DNA of 18,489 nucleotides, taken from Gammaproteobacteria bacterium UBA1119. GTDB lineage: Bacteria > Pseudomonadota > Gammaproteobacteria > Pseudomonadales > Azotimanducaceae. Below, piece by piece: positions 7,993 to 15,026 of this stretch (the stretch's first letter is position 1; the number at the start of each line of letters is the position of its first letter). Below the pieces are notes generated by a model that saw only the letters and a list, made by a program, of their open reading frames with translations, searched no databases and had not been told where the DNA came from. The position numbers and the translations under genes are program-made. The stretch lies in assembly GCA_002313255.1 (NCBI GenBank), contig DCBA01000123.1, positions 1-18,489 of the forward strand, written 5' to 3'.

Positions 7993-8406
7993 GTGCGTAA
8001 AGGCTTCGGATCTAGTAGCGAAAACGAGGACGACGAGAAGATCAATCTGACACCGATGTTGGACGTAGTGTTCATCATGCTCATCTTCTTTATCGTCACA
8101 GCGACTTTCGTTAAAGAAATCGGCATCGATGTAAATCAACCCGAAGACGACAAGCCAAAAACAGTCGATCCGGACAAGAAGAGTATCGTCGTTCGTATTA
8201 GTAACCGTGATCGCATCATGATCGCGCAACGTGACGTGGACGCACGCTCTGTTCGCGCAAACATAGAACGATTGCATGCTGAAAATCCAGAAGCACCCGT
8301 CATCATCCAGCCGCACAAAGACTCGAAAACGGAAACTATGATTCTCGTCATGGACTCCGCACGGCAGGCTGGTGTCTACAACATCTCGTTAGCAGCGGCT
8401 AACTAA
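7993..8406 (+). CDS. ExbD/TolR-family biopolymer transport protein
   Basis: Inner-membrane protein that, with an ExbB/TolQ proton channel, energises TonB- or Tol-type envelope machines. The 137-aa protein has a short cytoplasmic N-terminus rich in acidic residues, one membrane helix (about 24-42) starting with the family motif INLTPMLDVVFI that contains the proton-relay aspartate D24, and a periplasmic domain ending in MDSARQAGVYNISLAA. The sequence resembles the TonB2-type ExbD of marine Gammaproteobacteria. The start is a GTG at 7993 with TGAGGA at 7981-7986, 6 nt upstream; an ATG at 7973 is in a different frame. No exbB, tolQ or tonB is next to it, which is unusual: it follows a TctA gene and precedes a threonine aldolase gene. 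Confidence 0.93.
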   Translation: MRKGFGSSSENEDDEKINLTPMLDVVFIMLIFFIVTATFVKEIGIDVNQPEDDKPKTVDPDKKSIVVRISNRDRIMIAQRDVDARSVRANIERLHAENPEAPVIIQPHKDSKTETMILVMDSARQAGVYNISLAAAN

Positions 8407-8440
8407 CAGCCTCACCTGGGCTCCGAGCCTACGTTCTAAC

Positions 8441-9412
8441 ATGTCGATAGATCTCCGGTCCGACACGGTCACGCAGCCGACCGAAGCGATGCGTGAAGCG
8501 ATGGCAAGAGCGCAAGTTGGCGACGATGTTTACGGAGAGGATCCTACGGTCAATAACCTAGAGCAGTTCGTTGCCGATCTCCTCGGCTCTGAGGCCGGTT
8601 TATTTGTGGCAACCGGAACTCAATCTAACTTGTGCGCTTTGTTAAGCCACTGCAGCCGAGGTGACGAGTACATTGCTGGAGAAGACGCTCATACCTATCG
8701 ATTTGAAGCAGGTGGAGCTGCCGTATTGGGCGGAATTCAACCCCAGCCCCTGCCATTTGAGGCTGATGGCACATTAGCCCTCGATGCCGTAATCGCGGCA
8801 ATTAAACCCGACGATTATCATTTCGCACGTACGCGACTTTTGTGCCTCGAAAACACGCAAGCCGGCAAGCCTTTGACCGTCGAATACGTCGCGCAAGCGG
8901 CCGATGTTTGCCGCCGTCGTGGGCTCAATCTGCATCTCGACGGTGCTCGCTTATTCAATGCAGCTGTCGACGAAGGCGTATCGGTAGCGGCATACGGTTC
9001 CCTTGTCGATTCCGTATCAGTGTGCCTTTCTAAGGGTCTTGGTGCGCCGGCCGGTTCCGTTCTTGTTGGGTCGCACGAATTTATTCACGCTGCCCGGCGT
9101 TGGCGCAAGATGCTTGGCGGTGGCATGCGTCAAGCAGGTATCCTTGCTGCAGCAGGCTTATATGCACTTGAACACCACGTCGACCGCCTAGCCGAAGACC
9201 ACGAGCATGCGACTAGCCTAGCCCATGGGCTTCGAGAAAAAGTAGGGGGTTCAATTAAACAAGCAACCAACATGGTATTTGTTGATGTGCCACAGCTTGA
9301 CGACGTCCGCGCTAGGCTCGCGCGGAAAGACGTATTGACCTCAGGGTCAAGATGGGTGGTACACCTCGATATCACCCGAAAGGACATCGAATTCGTGCTC
9401 AACGCAATTTAG
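8441..9412 (+). CDS. ltaE: Low-specificity L-threonine aldolase
   Basis: PLP enzyme that cleaves L-threonine and allo-threonine to glycine and acetaldehyde. The 323-aa protein has the characteristic start IDLRSDTVTQPTEAMREAM and GDDVYGEDPTVN. Other landmarks are the PLP-stacking histidine H84 (EDAHTYRFEAGG), the PLP-ring aspartate D167 with R170 (HLDGARLFNA) and the Schiff-base lysine K198 in SVCLSKGLGAPAGSVLVG. The ATG at 8441 fits the family N-terminus although no ribosome binding site is evident in the 34-bp gap after exbD. That gap holds a small inverted repeat, GGCTC-C-GAGCC (8419-8429). Its 3' end converges on the nucleoside transporter gene with only 3 bp between the stop codons. Together with the exbD-like gene it may be read from an upstream promoter. 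Confidence 0.95.
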   Translation: MSIDLRSDTVTQPTEAMREAMARAQVGDDVYGEDPTVNNLEQFVADLLGSEAGLFVATGTQSNLCALLSHCSRGDEYIAGEDAHTYRFEAGGAAVLGGIQPQPLPFEADGTLALDAVIAAIKPDDYHFARTRLLCLENTQAGKPLTVEYVAQAADVCRRRGLNLHLDGARLFNAAVDEGVSVAAYGSLVDSVSVCLSKGLGAPAGSVLVGSHEFIHAARRWRKMLGGGMRQAGILAAAGLYALEHHVDRLAEDHEHATSLAHGLREKVGGSIKQATNMVFVDVPQLDDVRARLARKDVLTSGSRWVVHLDITRKDIEFVLNAI

Positions 9413-9415
9413 AGG

Positions 9416-10648
9416 CTATCCAACGATTCCAACAATGGTTCCCGTCAAACATGCCACCAACGTACCCGAAAGCAGCGTTTTGGGACCAAGCGTTAACAAG
9501 TCTTTGCGCCGTTCTGGAACCAACGCACTCACGCCGCCTATCAGAATGCCCAAGCTACCAAAGTTGGTAAAGCCACACAGTGCATACGTCAGGATGAGTC
9601 GTGTATCCGGTAGTAAAGAATCTCCCAGCGCACCAAATTCAAGATAGGCTACCAATTCGTTCAAGATTAACTTGGTTCCCAAAAGGGCCCCAGCAGTTTG
9701 CGCATCTACCCAATCAATGCCCATGATCCACGCAATAGGAGCGAAGACCCATCCCACTATCCACTGCAACGTCAAAGGCTCACCGGAGACCATAAAGTTC
9801 CCAAGCATGTAGTTAACGAGGCCAACCAAGCTCATCAAGACGATCACCATGGCGCCAACATTAACCACCAGCCTCACACCATCCATGGTGCCGCGGGCCA
9901 CCGCGTCCATGGAACTCTCATAGCTGAGCGCATCAGCCAGATCGCCGCCTTCGGTGATCTGCTCTTCCGGGATAAGAACGCGCGAAACCAACACGGCTCC
10001 TACCACGTTGATGACCGACGCCGTCAACACGTGCCCTATGGCCCCATCGATCACCGGCGTCAACACGTTCGCATACAACACCATGATGGACCCCGCGACC
10101 GTTGACATACCGCAGGTCATCACGACAAACAATTCAGAACGCGACAGGTTACGCAGATAAGCTCGGATAACTAACGGGGCTTCCACCATCCCAAGGAATA
10201 CGCTCGCGGACGCAGCAACTCCCACTGCACCACCGACACCCAACGATCGGCGTAATACCCAGGAAAACCCACGGATGACAATTGGCAGGATCCGCCAATG
10301 CCAAAGTAAAGCAACGACCACACTGAAGACGAGGATCTGAGGTAGTACCCTGAAGGCGAAAATGTAAGGCATCGAATCACCGGTTAATTCGAACGGTAGA
10401 TTCGTGTCACCCCCCAAGAAACCAAACACAAGCCGGGTCCCTTCACGCGTCGCCGCTTCCATTGCATACACGACCTCGTTAAGCGATAGCAGCGCGTGGC
10501 GAAAAAATCCAATATTTAAGAGCACGTATGCGAGCACCACTTGGATGAAGAGAGCGATCGCTAATTGTTTAACGCGTACGGCGCCACGGTTCTCGCTAAA
10601 CAACCACGCGAGCGCCAATAATCCAATGAGACCAATCAGTCCTTGCAC
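9416..10648 (-). CDS. Concentrative nucleoside transporter (NupC/CNT family)
   Basis: Inner-membrane symporter that imports nucleosides with H+ or Na+. The 410-aa protein has the CNT layout: three N-terminal hydrophobic helices (about 2-17, 27-46, 95-116), then the transport core with the motif FLGMVEAPLVI (151-161), GTKLILNELVAY (324-335) and ALCGFTNFGSLGI (356-368). Compared with the known Vibrio cholerae CNT structure, the acidic substrate-site residues are kept (E156 and E331), while the two base-contacting positions Q154/T155 appear as M154/V155. The start is GTG at 10648; the ATG at 10658 is out of frame. It is divergent from a PfkB nucleoside-kinase-like gene 53 bp away, which fits nucleoside uptake followed by phosphorylation. 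Confidence 0.93.
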   Translation of the reverse strand: MQGLIGLIGLLALAWLFSENRGAVRVKQLAIALFIQVVLAYVLLNIGFFRHALLSLNEVVYAMEAATREGTRLVFGFLGGDTNLPFELTGDSMPYIFAFRVLPQILVFSVVVALLWHWRILPIVIRGFSWVLRRSLGVGGAVGVAASASVFLGMVEAPLVIRAYLRNLSRSELFVVMTCGMSTVAGSIMVLYANVLTPVIDGAIGHVLTASVINVVGAVLVSRVLIPEEQITEGGDLADALSYESSMDAVARGTMDGVRLVVNVGAMVIVLMSLVGLVNYMLGNFMVSGEPLTLQWIVGWVFAPIAWIMGIDWVDAQTAGALLGTKLILNELVAYLEFGALGDSLLPDTRLILTYALCGFTNFGSLGILIGGVSALVPERRKDLLTLGPKTLLSGTLVACLTGTIVGIVG

Positions 10649-10701
10649 AACGAGCCATCCGTTGATAGACCGACTAGAGTTTACTCGAAGGAGGATGTCT
10701 C
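10649..10701. promoter_or_regulatory. Short divergent control region between nucleoside transporter and kinase genes
   Basis: Only 53 bp separate the divergent transporter and kinase genes, so any promoters must overlap each other or the coding ends. It contains a consensus ribosome binding site for the kinase, AAGGAGG at 10688-10694. A TTGATA (near 10662) could be a -35 element but has no good -10 partner. A stop codon (TAG, 10675-10677) in the kinase frame limits how far upstream that gene can begin. Confidence 0.45.
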
Positions 10702-11634
10702 ATCGCGCGCATATTAATTACCGGTACCCTTGCTATCGACTACGTCGCCACGTATGCAAACGATTTCGACGAGCTACCGAGCCACCGTGGACTGAATTTT
10801 TCGATCCATCTCGATCGCCTCCACCGACATTTTGGCGGTTGCGCCATGAACCTCGCGTACAGTCTAAAGTGCCTAGGCCATGATCCGATTCCTTTTGTAT
10901 TTACGGGCCGCGATCTTGACGACGACTATCGAGCACACCTGTCGCGAATGGCGATAGATCAAGACGGAATCGTCCGGGTCGAAACCGCTCCTCATTCTTC
11001 ACATGCGTTCATCTTTACTGATGTCAATGGCAATCAATTCACCGGTTTTTACCCAGGTCCAACAAGAACCCCGGAATTCGAAATGCATCTCCGCCGAGTT
11101 ATCCGCGAAAAGCATGCCATCGATTACGCTATCATCGCGCCCGATATCCCGGCCAACATGATCGCCGCTGCGGGTATTCTGAAGGGATGTGGTACGCCCT
11201 TTTTGACTGATCCCGGCCAGGGGATCACTGATTTCAGCGCGACTGATTGCCAAACGCTGGTGGAACTATCGAATCGGATAATCATGAATCAATTTGAATA
11301 CGATACGTTACGAACGCACACCGCCGTCGACAACATCACGGAACTCGTTATCACCGAGGGTTCACGAGGAGCCCGCTGGATGTGTAGTGACAGCGAGGGC
11401 ACTGAGTCTGCGGTGGTACCAATTCGACCGCTCGATCCAACCGGTTGTGGCGATGCCTTTCGGGCAGGCTATGTCCATGCTCAACTGCTTGGAGCCAGCT
11501 ACCGCGACGCCGTTCGGTGCGGCGCCGTCGTCGCAAGTATCAATATCGAGTCGTTCGGAACCCAAGAACATCACTTGGACAATCTTGTTGAGCGATACAT
11601 CACTGCATGGAACGAACGACCAAGCTGGTTATAG
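10702..11634 (+). CDS. PfkB-family (adenosine-kinase-like) carbohydrate/nucleoside kinase, apparent ATC start
   Basis: ATP-dependent ribokinase-fold kinase, 310 aa if it starts at ATC 10702. It begins xARILITGTLAIDYVATY and carries the PfkB N-terminal motif FGGCAMNLAYSLKCLG (44-59) and the C-terminal signature DPTGCGDAFRAGY with catalytic base D251 (GCGD instead of the more common GAGD). Between an in-frame stop at 10675 and the ATG at 10846 there is no ATG, GTG or TTG. Starting at 10846 would delete the first 48 residues, including the glycine pair of the substrate site. AAGGAGG at 10688-10694 is 7 nt before the ATC. An ATG at 10695 is out of frame and abuts the ribosome binding site. Divergence from a nucleoside transporter favours a nucleoside substrate such as adenosine; a sugar is also possible. 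The family is certain, the start is inferred. Confidence 0.88.
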   Translation: MARILITGTLAIDYVATYANDFDELPSHRGLNFSIHLDRLHRHFGGCAMNLAYSLKCLGHDPIPFVFTGRDLDDDYRAHLSRMAIDQDGIVRVETAPHSSHAFIFTDVNGNQFTGFYPGPTRTPEFEMHLRRVIREKHAIDYAIIAPDIPANMIAAAGILKGCGTPFLTDPGQGITDFSATDCQTLVELSNRIIMNQFEYDTLRTHTAVDNITELVITEGSRGARWMCSDSEGTESAVVPIRPLDPTGCGDAFRAGYVHAQLLGASYRDAVRCGAVVASINIESFGTQEHHLDNLVERYITAWNERPSWL

Positions 11635-11650
11635 CGATTTGGCATCGCTA
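11632..11650 (+). other. Perfect stem-loop spanning the kinase stop codon
   Basis: TAGCGAT (11632-11638) and ATCGCTA (11644-11650) form a 7-bp perfect stem with the 5-nt loop TTGGC. The first three bases are the stop codon of the PfkB gene, and the stem ends 10 nt before the ATG of the next gene. There is no T-run, so it is not a typical intrinsic terminator. It could limit read-through or occlude the next gene's initiation region. Confidence 0.45.
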
Positions 11651-11660
11651 ACATGACGTA

Positions 11661-12299
11661 ATGGACACTGGATCTATCATTCTACTAAACGGTTCATCGA
11701 GTTCGGGCAAGACGACGCTCGCCATAATGTTGCAACAACTGCTCCACGACCCATACCAGCACGTTGCACTGGATCAATTTCGCGACGGCTTACCAGGGCG
11801 TTATCGTGGGTTCAACTCCGCGGAAGGCACAACTGGGGCAGACGGGCTGAATATCGCTCCTACCGACCTAAACGGCGAATCGGTCACGGCCGTTCGATTT
11901 GGCGATCATGGCCACAAACTACTCAAGGGCATGCGGCGCGCCATAGCCGCCATCGCTCACGGCGGCTTGAATGTCATCATCGACGATCTTCTTTTCGAAG
12001 AATCTTTCGTCGCAGATTATGCCCGCGTCCTTGTTGACTTCGAGGTTACGGTCGTCGGTGTACGTTGCCCATTGGACGTTGTCCGTCAACGCGAATCCGA
12101 ACGCCCTGGGCGTTTTCCAGGTACGGCCACATGGCACTTCGAGAAGGTCCACGAGCACATGGTCTACGACGTAGAGGTAGACACCGCCAACAATTCGCCC
12201 AGGAAGTGTGCGCTAAAAGTCATAGATGCACTCAACAACAAAACCGCTCCCTCAGCAATTCGACAACTCGCAGCAAGCTATCCAGCACAACACGACTAG
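11661..12299 (+). CDS. Chloramphenicol-phosphotransferase-like kinase
   Basis: A 212-aa P-loop kinase of the chloramphenicol 3-O-phosphotransferase family. Walker A is GSSSSGKTT (11-19). D38 in VALDQFRDGLP matches the catalytic aspartate region (D37) of the Streptomyces venezuelae enzyme. NVIIDDLLFEE (104-114), VGVRCPLDVVRQRE and the C-terminal VHEHMVYDVEVDT are close matches to that protein. The Streptomyces enzyme inactivates its own antibiotic, but most bacterial relatives have unknown small-molecule substrates, so resistance should not be assumed. It starts 26 bp after the nucleoside-kinase-like gene on the same strand; an ATG at 11653 stops after two codons, so 11661 is the start. No ribosome binding site is obvious. 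It converges on the HCCA-isomerase-like gene with an 8-bp gap. Confidence 0.85.
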   Translation: MDTGSIILLNGSSSSGKTTLAIMLQQLLHDPYQHVALDQFRDGLPGRYRGFNSAEGTTGADGLNIAPTDLNGESVTAVRFGDHGHKLLKGMRRAIAAIAHGGLNVIIDDLLFEESFVADYARVLVDFEVTVVGVRCPLDVVRQRESERPGRFPGTATWHFEKVHEHMVYDVEVDTANNSPRKCALKVIDALNNKTAPSAIRQLAASYPAQHD

Positions 12300-12307
12300 T
12301 TCGGCGG

Positions 12308-12904
12308 CTAGGAAAGCTTCGCCATGATCAACGGAATGCGGTCATTGCCAAAGTACATATCATCGTAATCGAGAAACATCGTAGGCGAACCGAAACCGCC
12401 TCGGTCCACAAGCTCCTGCGTATTCTCCCGCAGCCTCGTTTTATAATCGTCCGAACCGATTTTTTCGAAAAACTCATTTGGCACCACGCCCACCTCCCTC
12501 ACGATATCCGCCAGAACATCATCTTGAGAAATATCAAGTAATTCGCCCCAGTACGCCTCGAATACTCGGCGCGCATACGGAATCAATACGCCTCTTTCAA
12601 TCGCAACGAATGCACCACGCATCGCTTTGACACTATTCACTGGAAAGACGGGAGGCGAGCCAATGTCGACACCAACGTATCGTGCCCAGTCCTCTAGATC
12701 CTTGCCGTAATACTTCGCTTTCGCAGGGACCGGTTTTTCGCGGGATGCGTAAACACTCGGATTGACCGTATTGAATACCCCACCGACGAGAAACGGCCGC
12801 CATTCGATCGCGATTGATTTACCCGCAGTCGAACGCTGAATTTGTTCAAAAGCTAGATAGGTCCAGGGACTCGAGCAATCGAAGAAAAATTCCACGGTTT
12901 GCAT
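12308..12904 (-). CDS. HCCA isomerase / DsbA-like thioredoxin-fold protein
   Basis: A 198-aa member of the 2-hydroxychromene-2-carboxylate isomerase, kappa-class glutathione transferase and FrnE group: a thioredoxin fold with a helical insert, usually glutathione-dependent. It shows the N-terminal active-site motif VEFFFDCSSPWTYLAF (4-19) with serines at 11-12 where kappa enzymes have the catalytic serine. It also shows WRPFLVGGVFN (35-45) and the cis-proline motif GFGSPTMF (170-177). There is no CxxC pair, so a disulfide oxidoreductase role is unlikely. The start is uncertain: ATG 12904 matches the family N-terminus, while ATG 12952 and TTG 12967 would add 16 or 21 residues. None has a good ribosome binding site. 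It diverges from a luciferase-like oxygenase, which may mean a shared catabolic role, but the substrate is unknown. Confidence 0.82.
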   Translation of the reverse strand: MQTVEFFFDCSSPWTYLAFEQIQRSTAGKSIAIEWRPFLVGGVFNTVNPSVYASREKPVPAKAKYYGKDLEDWARYVGVDIGSPPVFPVNSVKAMRGAFVAIERGVLIPYARRVFEAYWGELLDISQDDVLADIVREVGVVPNEFFEKIGSDDYKTRLRENTQELVDRGGFGSPTMFLDYDDMYFGNDRIPLIMAKLS

Positions 12905-12923
12905 ATCACGCAAGGTTATACGG

Positions 12924-12952
12924 TTGACAGAGCCTTCGAAAGAACGTTCCAT
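12924..12952 (+). promoter_or_regulatory. Candidate promoter for the luciferase-like oxygenase gene
   Basis: A perfect TTGACA (12924-12929) is followed after 17 bp by TTCCAT (12947-12952), a poor -10 with 3 of 6 matches. The TTG start codon is at 12982. Two small palindromes, TTCGAA (12935-12940) and GAACGTTC (12942-12949), lie inside and could be protein-binding sites. The placement favours starting the divergent isomerase gene at 12904 rather than inside this region. Confidence 0.3.
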
Positions 12953-12981
12953 CGTTTCGTCATACAAATCGGGGGAAGGTA

Positions 12982-14217
12982 TTGAAATTCACGTGGTTTA
13001 ACTTGATGCCTTGGCCATATCTTCCTGAAGACTTCCGGGAGAAATACCGATCCGTGTGGGTCGATATACCTAGTTCGCTATACGATCCCGTACGCGGGCA
13101 CGAACTCTATAACGTCTATCTCGACGAACTCGAATATGCAGAGGAATGTGGGTTCGACGGCATCGGGGTGAACGAACACCACGCGAACGGTTACGGCCTC
13201 ATGCCTTCTCCGAATCTCATGGCCGCAGCCCTAGCTCGGCGAACATCCAAATCAGCTCTGGTGGTTCTAGGTAACTCCATTGCGCTTTATAACCCGCCGC
13301 TACGGGTCGCAGAAGAATTTGCCATGCTCGACGTCATCTCCGGTGGGCGCCTCCTGGCAGGCTTTCCCGTCGGCACGTCGATGGACACTAATTATTGTTA
13401 TGGACAAATCCCTGCGCTTACCCGCGAAAAATATCGAGAGGCTCACGAACTTATTAAGCGGGCGTGGCAGGAAGACGAACCTTTTACATTTAACGGTCGC
13501 TACACCCAGCTACGTTACGCCAACTGTTGGCCCAAGCCGATCCAGTCACCACCTCCCATCTTCATCCCCGGCGGCGGTTCCCTGGAGACGTACGATTTCT
13601 GTCTCGAAAATGACTACGTCTATTGCTATCTGAGTTTCACGGGTTATCGACGCGCGAAACAGCTGATGGACGGCTACTGGGAACGGGTCGAAGAATACGG
13701 TAAGGATAATTCTCCGTATCGCGCGGGATTCGCACAAACCATCATCGTCGCGGAAACAGATGAAGAAGCCGAGAAGGAGTACCGAGAACACATCGATTAC
13801 TTCTACAACCGTTGTTTGCACGTCTACCCAGGATTTGCGGATGCCCCCGGCTATCGTACGATCAAGACCCTTAAAGCGAACGTGACGTCGCAGATGACTG
13901 AGCAAGCATTTGGCAACGTTTCTAGCATGAGTTGGCGACAGCTCATCGACGACGGCTACATCATCGCGGGAAGTCCCGATACCGTCGCGAATCAGATGAA
14001 GGAACTGGTCACCAGCCTGCGCGTTGGTAATATTTTTTGCCTCATCCATGTGGGCAACATGCCCCAAGACAAATGCATGCGTTCAACAAAGCTATTCGCG
14101 GATGAAGTAATCCCCCAGCTCCGGGATATGTGGCCCGAATACAAAGACGACAATCGTTTTTGGATTTCGCCAATCGACCACGCGAACCGTGCGGCGGCCG
14201 CTGCGATAGGAGGCTGA
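12982..14217 (+). CDS. LLM-class flavin-dependent oxidoreductase (luciferase-like monooxygenase)
   Basis: TIM-barrel, FMN-dependent monooxygenase or dehydrogenase of the bacterial luciferase family, 411 aa. Landmarks are MKFTWFNLMPWPYLP at the start, the substrate/flavin-loop motif GIGVNEHHANGYGLMPSPN (60-78), GNSIALYNPPLRVAEE and LDVISGGRLLAGFPVG (116-131), and the C-terminal GSPDTVANQM segment. The start is a TTG at 12982 with GGGGG at 12971-12975, 6 nt upstream; the next ATG would remove the conserved first beta strand. The end overlaps the next gene's initiation region: its last codons contain the ribosome binding site of the alpha/beta hydrolase, so the two are coupled. Such pairs suggest oxygenation of a substrate followed by hydrolysis of the product. 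The substrate cannot be predicted. Confidence 0.93.
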   Translation: MKFTWFNLMPWPYLPEDFREKYRSVWVDIPSSLYDPVRGHELYNVYLDELEYAEECGFDGIGVNEHHANGYGLMPSPNLMAAALARRTSKSALVVLGNSIALYNPPLRVAEEFAMLDVISGGRLLAGFPVGTSMDTNYCYGQIPALTREKYREAHELIKRAWQEDEPFTFNGRYTQLRYANCWPKPIQSPPPIFIPGGGSLETYDFCLENDYVYCYLSFTGYRRAKQLMDGYWERVEEYGKDNSPYRAGFAQTIIVAETDEEAEKEYREHIDYFYNRCLHVYPGFADAPGYRTIKTLKANVTSQMTEQAFGNVSSMSWRQLIDDGYIIAGSPDTVANQMKELVTSLRVGNIFCLIHVGNMPQDKCMRSTKLFADEVIPQLRDMWPEYKDDNRFWISPIDHANRAAAAAIGG

Positions 14218-14218
14218 T

Positions 14219-15010
14219 GTGGATTCCCGCTTAATTGAGGTAGGTCATCCCGAGACCCGAAGCAGCATCCGTGTCTACGAAGGAGGCGATGGGCCGGAAC
14301 TGCTATTTCTACATGGGGCTGGCGGTCTATTTCCCGATGATCCCTTCCTCGAGTCACTGACTAACCAATATCACGTCTATGCTCCATTGTTGCCTGGGTT
14401 CGAAGACTCGGAAGGCGGAGATCACCTGCGCGGCATGCTCGATTTTACTCTGCACGCTTTTGATGTCTTTGACGCCCTCTCGTTGCGTCAACCACTTGTA
14501 GTGGGCCATTCGATGGGCGGAATGATTGCTGCGGAAATGGCCGCCATCGCGCCCACGGAGATTCAACGGCTAGCGCTCTTGGCACCGGCGGGATTGTGGA
14601 AGGACGAACACCCCATTGAAGACCTCTTCAGTAAGCTGCCATTCGAGCTGCCGGCGCTTCTATTGCACGATCCAGAAACAAACGGCGCGCTCTTGTCGTC
14701 CGGCGGAAACTTCAACGATCCGGAATTCCTCTCCGATTTTCTCGTTGGAAACGCACGTCGCCTAGGGATGGCGGGCAAATTATTATTTCCCGTTCCCGAT
14801 CGGGGTCTACGCGACCGTCTGTATCGGATCAAAGCCCACACCGCTGTCATTTGGGGAAGATCCGATCGACTAATTCCCCCCGTATACGGCGACGATTTCG
14901 TCAATGAAATCCCAACCGCAACGTTGTATAAAATTGAAGAAGCCGGTCATATGCTTCAATACGAACAAACGGAAGCGGTGATTAAAATCTTGGCGACCCT
15001 CCACAACTGA
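14219..15010 (+). CDS. Alpha/beta hydrolase
   Basis: A 263-aa cytoplasmic hydrolase with the complete catalytic triad visible: nucleophile S98 in GHSMGG (96-101), D216 in WGRSDRLIPP and H244 in EEAGHMLQYE. The oxyanion-hole motif LHGAGG is at 31-36. It resembles meta-cleavage-product hydrolases and other small esterase-like enzymes. The start is GTG at 14219 with GGAGG at 14209-14213, 5 nt upstream, located inside the end of the preceding oxygenase gene; an ATG at 14217 runs into a stop after five codons. Close coupling to the luciferase-like oxygenase implies joint function, with this enzyme probably cleaving an ester or acyl product of the oxygenation. 16 bp separate it from the Sir2 gene. 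Confidence 0.93.
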   Translation: MDSRLIEVGHPETRSSIRVYEGGDGPELLFLHGAGGLFPDDPFLESLTNQYHVYAPLLPGFEDSEGGDHLRGMLDFTLHAFDVFDALSLRQPLVVGHSMGGMIAAEMAAIAPTEIQRLALLAPAGLWKDEHPIEDLFSKLPFELPALLLHDPETNGALLSSGGNFNDPEFLSDFLVGNARRLGMAGKLLFPVPDRGLRDRLYRIKAHTAVIWGRSDRLIPPVYGDDFVNEIPTATLYKIEEAGHMLQYEQTEAVIKILATLHN

Positions 15011-15026
15011 CTGCCCCGTCCATTCG

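Noticed and set aside
7870..8316. Minus-strand open frame of 148 codons over the exbD gene
   Set aside because: The plus strand encodes a clear ExbD protein; the antisense frame has His/Asp-rich sequence with no recognisable domain.
8419..8429. Inverted repeat GGCTC-C-GAGCC between exbD and ltaE as a terminator
   Set aside because: A one-base loop is not feasible and no T-run follows; the actual stem would be only four pairs.
10404..10883. Plus-strand open frame crossing the transporter/kinase boundary, containing the ATG at 10695
   Set aside because: It covers the antisense of the transporter and the wrong frame of the kinase. The ATG at 10695 abuts the ribosome binding site and is out of frame with the conserved kinase sequence.
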